This document shows, piece after piece, positions 1 through 7,713 of a stretch of DNA of 46,445 bases. The notes under the pieces are model-generated. The model was not told the DNA's origin, ran no database searches, and worked only from the letters and a program-made list of their open reading frames with translations. The DNA comes from JBKECY01 sp047975025 (GTDB lineage: Bacteria; Bacillota; Clostridia; Lachnospirales; Lachnospiraceae). Position 1 is the stretch's first letter; every line of letters starts with the position of its first letter. Both the position numbers and the translations under genes were made by a program. The stretch is from the NCBI GenBank assembly GCA_047975025.1, contig JBKECY010000048.1, positions 1 through 46,445 on the forward strand, read 5' to 3'.

Positions 1-40
1 TGACGATGATTTGCTCCGTTGTGTACCTTGCTTTTCCCAT
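1..40 (-). CDS. IS3-family transposase OrfA, N-terminal fragment
   Basis: The minus strand from 40 reads MGKARYTTEQIIV and runs off the window. This matches the usual opening of IS3-family OrfA proteins, a few basic residues followed by (F/Y)(S/T)xEQII, the start of the helix-turn-helix that binds the element's ends. An AAAAAGGAG Shine-Dalgarno sits about 9 nt upstream. Only 13 codons are visible, so integrity and the usual orfA/orfB frameshift arrangement cannot be judged. Confidence 0.65.
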   Translation of the reverse strand, partial: MGKARYTTEQIIV

Positions 41-118
41 TTTTGTACTGCTCCTTTTTGTTAGTTTATCATATCAAAACTAACTCTTCCACTGGTACAA
101 AGATCGGGGGGCACTCCA
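1..118 (-). mobile_element. End of an IS3-family insertion sequence, open at the left window edge
   Basis: Read on the minus strand, the segment begins at position 118 with TGGAGTGCCCCCCG, the TG-plus-C-run pattern of IS3-family (IS2/IS51/IS407-like) terminal inverted repeats. It continues into an AAAAAGGAG ribosome-binding site (about 50-58) and a transposase-like start codon at 40. The right-hand flank, starting at 119, resumes mid-gene in a FecCD permease, so the junction is placed at 118/119. The other end and the target-site duplication lie outside the window. Family assignment rests on a short protein stretch and one end sequence, so it is probable rather than certain. Confidence 0.68.
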
Positions 119-316
119 GTACGCTTTCTGGTGGGAATGGACTACCGCTGGGTCATTCCATGCTCTGCGGTACTAGGAGCACTCTTAGTCGTTCTTGCAG
201 ACCTGGGTTCGCGTATGCTCAATCCACCATTTGAAACACCACTAGGGGCGGTAATCGCCTTAATCGGAGTGCCGTTTTTCTTATATTTGGCACGCAGAGA
301 AAGGAGAGCCCTGTAA
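119..316 (+). pseudogene. FecCD-type siderophore permease, 3' remnant cut by an IS
   Basis: The frame ending at 316 reads VRFLVGMDYRWVIP at its start and continues through two hydrophobic segments to LYLARRERRAL. This is the C-terminal part of a FecCD/BtuC permease, where PHxVRxLVG is a family signature; the residues before VRFLVG are missing. Upstream in the same frame the sequence is unrelated and hits a stop at 62-64, which fits insertion of the mobile element at 118/119. The stop overlaps the ATG of the next permease (TAATG), the tight coupling typical of feuB-feuC pairs. A transporter made of two different permeases would be lost or altered unless an intact copy exists elsewhere. Confidence 0.75.
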
Positions 317-1356
317 TGGATGAAAAGCAAAAAGAAATAGAAGAATACAAAAGAAAAAAAGCGGTAAGAAATCTCATTGTCATTCTGCTGTTTTCCATAC
401 TCCTGCTGGTCTCTTTTGTTGTCAGCATGAATACGGGATACGCGAAACTCTCGCCCCTGGATACGCTGCGAACACTTCTGGGCGGAGGAAATAGTAAAGA
501 AAACCTGATTTTATTTTCCATTCGACTGCCGCGTATAGTCATAGCAGTTTTGGTGGGGGCAGGACTGGCTCTCTCCGGCTGTATCATTCAGGGGATATCC
601 CGGAACCCATTAGCAGATCCCGGTCTTCTTGGGATTAATGCCGGTGCTGGTCTGATGGTTATTTTATTTGTGCTGTTTTTCGGTGCGCAGTCCTTTCTGT
701 CAGTCTTTACTATGCCATTTCTGGCACTTGTAGGGGCGGAGATATCCGCAGTTTTGACCTATGGAATTTCCTACAAAAAGCAGTCAGGGATTGCCCCCAT
801 ACGTTTGGTCTTGGTCGGAATCGCAATGCAGGCGGGAATTTCTTCTCTGACAACATTGTTGGTAGTAAAGCTGGATGAAAACCAATATGATTTTGTGGCT
901 TCGTGGCAATCGGGAAATATTTGGGGGTCTAATTGGAACTATGTATTGACACTACTGCCCTGGATCCTCATTTTACTCCCCTATGTCATGACAAAATCAA
1001 AGGTTTTAGATGTGCTGCACATGGGAGATGACATTGCATGCGGGCTGGGAGTCCCGGTAGAACAGGAGAGACGAAAATTGCTGGCGGCTTCTGTGGCACT
1101 GGCGGCCTCTTGTGTGGCGGTTAGCGGCAGCATTAGTTTTGTTGGCTTGATTGCCCCTCATCTGGCAAGAAGATTGGTGGGACCAAGGCATGGAATCTTA
1201 CTCCCGGTCTGTGTGTTGGTAGGAGCGGTGCTGGTATCTGTATCGGATATGGTCGCCAGAGTGATTGCACAGCCATTTGAAATTCCTACCGGTATCATGG
1301 TAGCCATCGTGGGAGCTCCATATTTTCTATATCTGCTTGTTAAAAGCAAAGAGTGA
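316..1356 (+). CDS. FecCD-family iron-siderophore ABC transporter permease
   Basis: This 346-residue polytopic protein has a Lys-rich cytoplasmic N-terminus, then a hydrophobic segment (about 18-38) and further membrane helices to the end. Family signatures are visible: SIRLPRIVIAVLVGAGLALSG around 62-90, GISRNPLADPGLLGINAGA around 94-112, and FVGLIAPHLARRLVG around 275-290. It should form the membrane channel of a type II ABC importer for ferric siderophore or a related chelate. The ATG overlaps the preceding permease stop and has AAGGAG about 9 nt upstream. It is followed by the matching ATPase. The substrate cannot be read from the permease, and the binding protein would lie upstream of the window. 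Confidence 0.93.
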   Translation: MDEKQKEIEEYKRKKAVRNLIVILLFSILLLVSFVVSMNTGYAKLSPLDTLRTLLGGGNSKENLILFSIRLPRIVIAVLVGAGLALSGCIIQGISRNPLADPGLLGINAGAGLMVILFVLFFGAQSFLSVFTMPFLALVGAEISAVLTYGISYKKQSGIAPIRLVLVGIAMQAGISSLTTLLVVKLDENQYDFVASWQSGNIWGSNWNYVLTLLPWILILLPYVMTKSKVLDVLHMGDDIACGLGVPVEQERRKLLAASVALAASCVAVSGSISFVGLIAPHLARRLVGPRHGILLPVCVLVGAVLVSVSDMVARVIAQPFEIPTGIMVAIVGAPYFLYLLVKSKE

Positions 1357-1374
1357 GGAAAGGTATTGTATAGT

Positions 1375-2169
1375 ATGAATAGTATTTCAACTGAGAATTT
1401 AGCTGTTGCCTATGATAAACATCTGGTAGTTGACAATCTGACAATGCAGATACCCGAAGGCAAAATTACTTCGATTGTAGGGCCAAATGGATGCGGAAAA
1501 TCTACGATGCTAAAAGCAATCGGACGCATCATGAAGCCCAGAAGCGGAATGGTGTATATAAACGGAAATGATATTCGCACTCTTTCGACCAGAGAAGTAG
1601 CGCGAAAAATGGCGATCCTGCCCCAGGCACCACAGGCGCCGAAAGGCTTGACCGTTGGCGAATTAATATCCTATGGCCGTTTCCCACACCAGAATCGACG
1701 CAAGAAATTAGAGGAAGAAGATAAGAAAATTATTGCATGGGCTCTTGCAGTCACTAAGCTTACGGAATATGAAACTACGGTAGTAGATAATCTCTCAGGC
1801 GGGCAAAGGCAGCGGGTCTGGATTGCTATGGCGCTGACGCAACAGACGGATCTTATTTTACTAGATGAACCGACGACCTATTTAGACCTCTATTATCAGC
1901 TTGAAGTTCTGGAACTGCTTTATCGGCTTAACCGGAAACAAGGTTGTACTATTGTGATGGTGCTTCATGATTTGAATCTGGCAGCTCGATTTTCTGATTA
2001 TATGATTGCAGTCCGTGCAGGCCAGCTTATTCATGATGGCGTGCCGGATGAAGTAATGAATGAAAAAGTACTCAGAGAGACATTTGATATTGATCCGGAA
2101 ATCGTACTGGATCCCCGAACAGGGCGAAAAACATGCATTTCCTATAATCTGATCAAAGAAGGGAGCTGA
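1375..2169 (+). CDS. Iron-siderophore ABC transporter ATP-binding protein (FepC/FhuC type)
   Basis: This cytoplasmic ATPase energises the neighbouring permease. It has Walker A GPNGCGKST, an LPQAPQAPKGLTVGELISYGRFPH Q-loop region cut here into LPQAPQAP and GRFPH, signature LSGGQRQRVWIAMAL, Walker B LILLDEPTTYLD and a switch histidine in VLHDLN. The order and spacing are those of siderophore/vitamin B12 importer ATPases. I chose ATG 1375 because GGAAAGG (1357-1363) lies 11 nt upstream; an in-frame TTG at 1366 would leave almost no spacing. It sits 18 nt after the permease and directly before the esterase, so the three are probably one transcript. Confidence 0.94.
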   Translation: MNSISTENLAVAYDKHLVVDNLTMQIPEGKITSIVGPNGCGKSTMLKAIGRIMKPRSGMVYINGNDIRTLSTREVARKMAILPQAPQAPKGLTVGELISYGRFPHQNRRKKLEEEDKKIIAWALAVTKLTEYETTVVDNLSGGQRQRVWIAMALTQQTDLILLDEPTTYLDLYYQLEVLELLYRLNRKQGCTIVMVLHDLNLAARFSDYMIAVRAGQLIHDGVPDEVMNEKVLRETFDIDPEIVLDPRTGRKTCISYNLIKEGS

Positions 2170-2171
2170 AT

Positions 2172-2903
2172 ATGAGTTTTCAAATAGAAGATTTAGAGGA
2201 GCTGGAGGGACGGCAATACAGGGTTGTTTTGCCGCAAGGATATGAGAACAGCAGCGAAGCATATCCGGTAGTCTATATAAATGGAGACAGGCAGGTTTTA
2301 AAACTGCTAAAAGACCAGGCATATATTGCAGAACTTAAGTGTATCTTGATTATTATAAGCTCGCAAAAACGGTTGGATGATTTTTCACCATGGTTTATGG
2401 CGGCTGAATCAGAGAAAGGCCATGATTTTGGCGGAAAAGGAGCAGAATATCTGGAGTGGATTTTAAACACCTTGAAGCCAGCAGTTGATAAGGAATACAG
2501 AACTCTGACAGGGGCATCTGATACAGCGGTTATGGGACAGTCTGTGGGTGGTTTGATTTCTCTTTATGCCATGTGTCAAACCGACCAATTCGGCTATGCG
2601 GCGTGTATCTCACCCTCCAGTTGGTTTCCGGGGTTTATCAAGTATTTTGAGGAACATGTAATTATAAAAGAAGATACACAATTCTATATATCAACAGGAA
2701 CAAAAGAAGGGGCATTCCATGGAGACTCCCGAAAACATGCGGTCAAAAGTACGGAGAAAATCTATAATTTTTTACGCTCCAACATAGGGATGAATCGTGT
2801 GACTTTATATCAAGATGACGGAAAACATCAGGATTATCTGGAGCAGCGGTTTCAATATGCACTGCTGTGGTTAAATAGTAGATTTGAGTCCGCAAAGGGA
2901 TAG
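2172..2903 (+). CDS. Alpha/beta-hydrolase esterase, probable ferri-siderophore hydrolase (YbbA/Fes-like)
   Basis: This 243-residue protein belongs to the putative esterase (PF00756-like) fold. It has an RVVLPQGYENSSEAYPVVY N-terminal strand region, the nucleophile elbow GQSVGG with Ser124, SPSSW after the elbow, and a C-terminal DDGKHQDYLEQR with the probable catalytic His219. Enzymes of this group linked to siderophore importers cleave trilactone siderophores such as bacillibactin or enterobactin to release iron in the cytoplasm. That role is inferred from the two-nucleotide gap after the ATPase gene, which mirrors ybbA after the feu genes of Bacillus. There is no signal peptide. Its 3' end overlaps the convergent regulator by about 50 nt. 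Confidence 0.82.
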   Translation: MSFQIEDLEELEGRQYRVVLPQGYENSSEAYPVVYINGDRQVLKLLKDQAYIAELKCILIIISSQKRLDDFSPWFMAAESEKGHDFGGKGAEYLEWILNTLKPAVDKEYRTLTGASDTAVMGQSVGGLISLYAMCQTDQFGYAACISPSSWFPGFIKYFEEHVIIKEDTQFYISTGTKEGAFHGDSRKHAVKSTEKIYNFLRSNIGMNRVTLYQDDGKHQDYLEQRFQYALLWLNSRFESAKG

Positions 2904-3697
2904 GTGCTGGTGAATTTGCTGGGCGGGCATCCAATATGCTTTTTGAACAATCTGCTGAAGTACAGAGGGTCAGTATACCCTACCGCATGAGCGATTTCCT
3001 GAATCGACAGGTCATCGTTGAACTCCAGCATTTTTATGGCTTGTGATAAGCGGTAAGAAATCAAATAGTCGATGGGACGTTTCCCTGTGTAGTTATGAAA
3101 TAAGTAGCTGATCTGAGCAGGCCGCTTTCCTGCATAGTCCGATATCTTTTGCAAGCTGAGCTGCTTATGATAATTTTGGTGGATGAAGGCAACGACTTGA
3201 GAGACGAGTTCGTAATTATTCTGAATGTTGTGGTTCATATAGTCGGAAAACAGAAGTTCAAAGAACATGGAAACGAGCTGGTCCTTGACCAGGTCGTTTT
3301 TTAGATCACTGTTATCTTTCAAGGAAACTATTTTTTCCAGATTTTCGAGCAGCGTATGGGTATTTTCTCCTAAATCAGACTCAAATAAAAAGCTTTCGCT
3401 CGAGTCATGATAAATATTGATGAGGTGAAACGGCTCATTACCGGTTACCTCAAACTCGATATGCTTCCCGGGACAACCATGTATTAATTTACCGGGTCTG
3501 GCATAGAAAATTTTGTTGTCAAAATGGATATAGCAGCTTCCGCTGACGGGAAACATAAATGCCGAATTTTTCGTATAGTAGCTATCTTGCTTCAAACCGG
3601 AGTATTTTACCTGAGAGTCAATCGCCCGGATGTTAAGCGCGTTAGAAGCATACTTTTTCGACAATGCTTTCAGGCCGTCTATTGCAGTAGTATTCAT
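2852..3697 (-). CDS. AraC-family transcriptional regulator
   Basis: This 281-residue protein has an N-terminal AraC-type cupin ligand domain (residues about 15-150, with FYARPGKLIHGCPGKHIEF) and a C-terminal double helix-turn-helix (about 165-270; LQKISDYAGKRPAQISYLF, then IQEIAHAVGYTDPLYFSRLFKK). It ends with about 20 residues beyond the usual HTH end. ATG 3697 has AAAGGAA about 10 nt upstream. It is convergent with the siderophore-import operon and overlaps the esterase gene by about 50 nt. By analogy with Btr of Bacillus it may activate iron uptake in response to an imported siderophore, but the N-terminal domain here is a cupin, so the ligand is unknown. Confidence 0.9.
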   Translation of the reverse strand: MNTTAIDGLKALSKKYASNALNIRAIDSQVKYSGLKQDSYYTKNSAFMFPVSGSCYIHFDNKIFYARPGKLIHGCPGKHIEFEVTGNEPFHLINIYHDSSESFLFESDLGENTHTLLENLEKIVSLKDNSDLKNDLVKDQLVSMFFELLFSDYMNHNIQNNYELVSQVVAFIHQNYHKQLSLQKISDYAGKRPAQISYLFHNYTGKRPIDYLISYRLSQAIKMLEFNDDLSIQEIAHAVGYTDPLYFSRLFKKHIGCPPSKFTSTYPFADSNLLFNHSSAY

Positions 3698-3798
3698 CGT
3701 TTTTGATTCCTTTCGGTTCTATTCCATCACCTAGATTAATATGTTTCTTCAGATCATCGGAACTCTCGGAGAAGCTGACAGAGGTAAAATTCGCCTAA

Positions 3799-3827
3799 TT
3801 TACAATGACTTGTAGTTGCTGTATAAT
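3799..3827 (+). promoter_or_regulatory. Sigma-A type promoter for the fluoride channel gene
   Basis: TTTACA (3799-3804), a 17-nt spacer and TATAAT (3822-3827) precede the ATG at 3871. The leader would be only about 37 nt, too short for a crcB fluoride riboswitch. Confidence 0.75.
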
Positions 3828-3870
3828 ATTTTATTATTAATAGAAGCAATGCAAGACATAAGGAGAAAAA

Positions 3871-4254
3871 ATGATTAAGTGTTTATTAGTCGGACTAGGC
3901 GGTTTTACAGGCACGATAGGGCGCTATCTGCTGGGGGTGGTTCTGGCTCCGGTCTCAACGAAATTCCCATGGAGTACGCTGCTGATTAATTTTATGGGCG
4001 CGCTGCTCATTGGCGCAATCAGTGCAGTCTCGGTGCGCCCCAAAATACTATCCCCGAACCTGCTTTTATTTCTGACCGTAGGAATCTGCGGCGGGTTCAC
4101 TACATTTTCAACCTATTCACTTGAGACGGTGAAGCTGTTAAAAGAAGGGCGTATGTTCGCCGGCGGTATGTATGCCGCCGGCAGTGTACTGTTGTGTCTG
4201 GCAGGTGTGATGCTTGGGCAGGCGTTGGTGACACTGCTGTGTAGCAAGAGCTGA
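3871..4254 (+). CDS. crcB: Fluoride ion channel CrcB/FluC
   Basis: This small membrane protein (127 residues, four predicted helices) exports fluoride as a dual-topology dimer. Signature elements are GGFTGTIGRYLLG (10-22), the pore Asn in TLLINFMGAL (Asn40), and GGFTTFSTYSLE (74-85), which carries the Phe and polar-track residues of the channel. AAGGAG lies just upstream of the ATG. A single crcB copy is seen, and it is monocistronic, convergent with the helicase gene 9 nt downstream. No fluoride riboswitch fits in the short leader. Confidence 0.95.
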   Translation: MIKCLLVGLGGFTGTIGRYLLGVVLAPVSTKFPWSTLLINFMGALLIGAISAVSVRPKILSPNLLLFLTVGICGGFTTFSTYSLETVKLLKEGRMFAGGMYAAGSVLLCLAGVMLGQALVTLLCSKS

Positions 4255-4262
4255 GGCAGTAG

Positions 4263-5369
4263 TTATTTCATTTCTTCAAAATGAATTCCCAGAGCTTTTT
4301 CATACTGCTTTAGCAAAGAAAGTTCTTTTGGAGTAACAATAGCGATATTCACACCCCATTTCTGCCTGCGGCCCGCCCGGCCTGCCCGATGCAGGTAGAT
4401 GAGAGGCTCTTCGGGAATGGATACATGAAAGATAGTGGATACGTTCTCAAAGTGCAGCCCTCTGGCAGCGATGTCCGATGCGAGCAGGAGTGAAAAGTCA
4501 CCGCGTTTATAACCGGCAATTGTTTTTTGGCGGTCCTGCTTGGAGGCTCCTCCATAGAGAGCGGCACAGGGGTGGTGGTGATATTGCAGTTTTTGCAGAG
4601 TTTCTTCTATTTCAAAGGTTTTGTTGATAAAGGCGATGGCCTTCTTTTTCTTGACAGTGCTGAGAAGCCGGCGCAAAGTTTCTGTCTTGCGTCTGGAGTC
4701 GGCAAGTATATAGTAGTGTTTCAGATTCTTGGGCATTTCTGCCTTGGAGGACAAACGCAGAATCTGAAGCTCGCTTCGAATCGTAAGGATGGTCTGTTCG
4801 GCAGACTTGGGAATGCTGGCGGAGTACATAAGCAGCTGGATATCCCGCATACAGCATTTTATAACGGCTTGTACAGTATCCAGATTATCTGCATCAAGAA
4901 GCTTGTCAACCTCGTCCAAAACCAAAGTTTGTAGGGCGTGTGCCGGTATCTTGCGCTTTTTGATTAATTCGAGTATACGTCCGGGCGTACCTACGACAAT
5001 CTGCGGTTTTTCTTTCAGATAGTCAATCTGGCGGCGGATGTTGACGTTGCCTACAATTGGAGTGGAATGCACAGAGACACCGGCATGTTCGGCCAGCGAC
5101 CGAATCTGCCGGTGTACTTGCATGGCAAGTTCATGGGTAGGAACGAGAATGAGCTGCACAGTGCCTCTTTGATAAGGCTTAAGTTTCATGAACAGGGGGA
5201 GCAGGTAAGCAAGCGTTTTTCCGGAGCCGGTCTCGGATTGGACGGCGATACTTTGTCCTGCCATAATAAGTGGGATGCTTTTTTCCTGTACATCCGTCGG
5301 ATGTATGCGGTGTTCCTTCTGGAGGCCTGCAACCAGAGGTGCATCCATTCCCAATGCGTTAAATGACAT
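4263..5369 (-). CDS. DEAD-box family RNA helicase, minimal core
   Basis: This 368-residue helicase has the Q-motif region (FNALGMDAPLVAGLQ...HPTDVQ, residues 3-28), Walker A SETGSGKT (45-52), VPTHELA, GTPGRI, motif II DEVD in place of DEAD, motif III SAS in place of SAT, DIAARGLHF and HRAGRAGR. It therefore contains both RecA-like lobes but essentially no C-terminal extension, unlike CshA or DbpA. It should unwind short RNA duplexes with ATP, but the target RNA is unknown. An extended -10 (TGCTATACT on the minus strand, 5413-5421) lies upstream, so it can be transcribed apart from the cupin gene. Confidence 0.92.
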   Translation of the reverse strand: MSFNALGMDAPLVAGLQKEHRIHPTDVQEKSIPLIMAGQSIAVQSETGSGKTLAYLLPLFMKLKPYQRGTVQLILVPTHELAMQVHRQIRSLAEHAGVSVHSTPIVGNVNIRRQIDYLKEKPQIVVGTPGRILELIKKRKIPAHALQTLVLDEVDKLLDADNLDTVQAVIKCCMRDIQLLMYSASIPKSAEQTILTIRSELQILRLSSKAEMPKNLKHYYILADSRRKTETLRRLLSTVKKKKAIAFINKTFEIEETLQKLQYHHHPCAALYGGASKQDRQKTIAGYKRGDFSLLLASDIAARGLHFENVSTIFHVSIPEEPLIYLHRAGRAGRRQKWGVNIAIVTPKELSLLKQYEKALGIHFEEMK

Positions 5370-5476
5370 AGATACTTCCTTTCAACGGTATATAGAGTCG
5401 GTTGTGGCTACTAGTATAGCATTCTGTCGAAAGATTATCCAGCCTATCTTTGCAGTTGCGGGCATTCGGCTCGGGG

Positions 5477-5818
5477 CTACTGTGCGAACACAACGGTCAG
5501 CATCATCTTGAACGGCTGTTCAGAAGCGACTGCGTGTGGAACACCTGCCGGCATGACGATACTTTCTCCCTTGTGCGGCCGGTAGACTTCCTCCCCAATT
5601 GTAATCACAGCGCTGCCGTCCAGGATGAGTACCAGGGCATCTCCGCCGGAAGCGTGTGTACTGATTTCTTCTCCTTCATTAAAAGCAAATAGAGTAATGC
5701 TGACAGCTTTGTTCTGAATCAGTGTACGGCTTACGATCTGGCCGGGCAGGTAGCTGACCAGAGAAGCAGGGTCGATGATGGTCGACATGTCAATGTTTTT
5801 CATAATATTTTGTTCCAT
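5477..5818 (-). CDS. Small single-domain cupin protein
   Basis: This 113-residue protein forms one conserved beta-barrel. Motif 1 is EISTHASGGDALVLILDGSA, with His55 kept but the second motif histidine missing. Motif 2 is GESIVMPAGVPHAV with His95. Proteins of this type are mostly of unknown function; the incomplete metal set argues against a classic dioxygenase, and a sensing or binding role is possible. AGGAGG lies 7 nt upstream of the ATG (minus strand). It is divergent from the oxidoreductase genes, with a perfect 16-bp palindrome in between. Confidence 0.85.
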   Translation of the reverse strand: MEQNIMKNIDMSTIIDPASLVSYLPGQIVSRTLIQNKAVSITLFAFNEGEEISTHASGGDALVLILDGSAVITIGEEVYRPHKGESIVMPAGVPHAVASEQPFKMMLTVVFAQ

Positions 5819-5891
5819 AGGGGACCTCCTATTTCTATGATTGCGTTTGGTTTGTTATAACGTTAGTATAGTAGGTAAATGCATAGAAGTA

Positions 5892-5907
5892 CGTTGTAAT
5901 TACAACG
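5892..5907. promoter_or_regulatory. Perfect 16-bp palindrome, probable operator
   Basis: CGTTGTAATTACAACG is an exact inverted repeat. It lies between the divergent cupin and oxidoreductase genes, about 22 bp upstream (on the minus strand) of a TATACT -10-like hexamer (5865-5870) for the cupin gene. Its size and symmetry suit a dimeric repressor; the protein is not identified. Confidence 0.55.
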
Positions 5908-5921
5908 AAATAGGAAAAATT

Positions 5922-5936
5922 GTTGCTTGCAGCAAC
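5922..5936. repeat. Short inverted repeat GTTGCT-TGC-AGCAAC
   Basis: Six-bp arms with a 3-nt loop, 14 bp beyond the 16-bp palindrome in the same divergent intergenic region. It may be a second binding site or only a small hairpin. Confidence 0.35.
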
Positions 5937-5986
5937 CTGAAAATATTTCGCAAAAAGGATTTACTATAACACAAGCTTTTTAGGTA

Positions 5987-5995
5987 TGGTATAAT
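5987..5995 (+). promoter_or_regulatory. Extended -10 promoter of the oxidoreductase operon
   Basis: TGGTATAAT is a TGn-extended -10 about 47 nt upstream of the ATG at 6043. No convincing -35 is present at 17 bp, which is usual for extended -10 promoters. AGGAGAG precedes the start codon. Confidence 0.6.
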
Positions 5996-6042
5996 GACAA
6001 GTGAAAAATGTGTACGCTATAATATAAAAAGGAGAGAAGTGT

Positions 6043-7713
6043 ATGTACAATTTGTTGATTGGAGGTGCGGCGGGTCAAGGCGTTGATACTGCCGGTGTTA
6101 TTCTGGAACGACTACTCAAGCAGTCCGGCTATGGATTGCTGGCCATGCGTGACTTTATGTCCCGCATACGTGGCGGTCACAATTTTACGCGCATTCGTTT
6201 TGGGGAATCATGTCCTTCTTCTCACAGTGAGGTGCTGGATGGGATGATTGCTTTAAATCAGGAGACAATTGAGCTTCATCTGTCTGAACTGCGGGAGCAG
6301 GGCTTCATTTTGTGCGACAGTTCGATTCCAACGGAGGATGCCAGGGCGATTACACTGGATTTGTCAGGGATTGCCAAGGAGCTGGGAAATCCCAGAGTAT
6401 CAAGCAGTGTGGCAATCGGTGCCATCCTAAAAATATTCTCGATTCCTGTTACGCAGGAAGCGGTACGCAAGATTTTTGAAAAGAGTGTGAAGGCAGAGTA
6501 TGTTGAGATCAACTTACAGGCGATACAGGCCGGCTATGAACGTGTGGAAGCTAAGTTCCCTTATCAGCAGGGAGCCTATGAGAAACATATGATTGTTTCC
6601 GGCAGTCAGGCTCTCGCCCTAGGTGCCCTTGCGGCCGGGCTTCAATTCTATTCAGCCTATCCTATGTCACCCTCTACTTCGATTATGGAGTATCTGGCAC
6701 AGAAATCACTTGAAAGCGGTATTGTTGTGGAGCAGGCAGAGGATGAGATTGCCGCTATCAATATGGCGTTGGGAGCTTCCTTTACAGGAGCGCGTGCTAT
6801 GACAGGTACTTCAGGCGGCGGTTTTAGTCTGAAAGTAGAAGCCCTGGGTATGGCAGGCATGGCAGAAATCCCGCTGGTGGCGGTGGATGTGTAGCGTCCC
6901 GGTCCGGTGACCGGCTTCCCGACACGTACAGAGCAAAGTGATCTCAAGTTCGTGATTTCGGCATCGCAGGGTGAATTCCCTCGTATGGTCATTGCGCTTA
7001 GGAATCACGAGGATGCGTTCTGGCAGACGGTACGCGCCTTTACGATGGCTGAAAAATATCAGATTCCGGTCATTTTGCTAAGTGATCAGTATCTGGGAGA
7101 TTCCACAGCGACCATACCTGTGCCGGATGTTGCATCCGTAGTGCCCTACGAGCCGGCAAGCGCAGAGGAAGGTGCCGGGTATGCCAGATACCGTTATACA
7201 GATTCGGGAATTTCGCCGCGTAAATTTCCGGGAACGCCGGATGGGTTTGTCGCTGCTGACAGTGATGAACATGATGAGTACGGGCATATTGTCGAAGATA
7301 GTGAGACTCGTATCCGCATGATGCAGAAACGAATGAATAAAATGAAACTGTTGGAAGAAGAGCTGCTGGAGCCGGAACTGCTGGGGGCAGAAGATGCCAA
7401 AATTGTGCTGGTAGGCTGGGGCTCTTTGTATGGACCGCTCAAAGAGGCGGTTGAGATACTCAATCGCGAACACCCAGACCAGGCGGCAGCGGCAGTCTTC
7501 GGAGATGTCTGGCCTTTACCGCAGCGAACAATCCGGCGGCTGGCAGAAAGCGGAGCCACCCTGGTTGCGGTTGAACAGACTTACACCGGACAGCTGGCAG
7601 CCCTGATCAGTGAGACGACAGGCATTCAGCTGCACCACAAACTTTTGAAATATGACGGAAGACAATTCAGTGCGCAGGAAATTGCCGCACGTGTAGAACA
7701 GGAGGTGCTGTGA
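6043..7713 (+). pseudogene. 2-oxoacid:ferredoxin oxidoreductase gamma/alpha subunit, interrupted by an in-frame TAG
   Basis: Read through one TAG (6892-6894, codon 284), this is a 556-codon fused subunit of a KorA-like enzyme, which oxidatively decarboxylates a 2-oxoacid to acyl-CoA and reduces ferredoxin. Residues 1-180 are the gamma domain (LLIGGAAGQGVDTAG, RGGHNFTRIRFG). From about 185 on is the pyrimidine-binding alpha domain (SGSQALALGALAAG, YPMSPSTSIMEYL, EDEIAAINMALGASFTGARA). The stop falls inside the conserved segment VDV-stop-RPGPVTGFPTRTEQSDL, where relatives have Gln (VDVQRPGPSTG); CAG to TAG is one change. Both halves are in the same frame and otherwise well conserved. The downstream part could restart at GTG 6907. 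A recent nonsense mutation, a sequencing error or readthrough are all possible. Confidence 0.85.

Noticed and set aside
19..234. 71-residue open frame at the left edge
   Set aside because: It spans the IS end and the permease remnant in the wrong frame and has no family features; the permease frame ending at 316 is the real one.
3828..3870. Fluoride riboswitch before crcB
   Set aside because: Only about 37 nt separate the likely transcription start from the ATG, too short for the aptamer plus expression platform.
6892..6894. UAG as a recoded sense codon (for example pyrrolysine)
   Set aside because: Many other genes here end in TAG (8562, 18544, 20836, 42633, 45170), RF1 is present, and the expected residue is an ordinary Gln.
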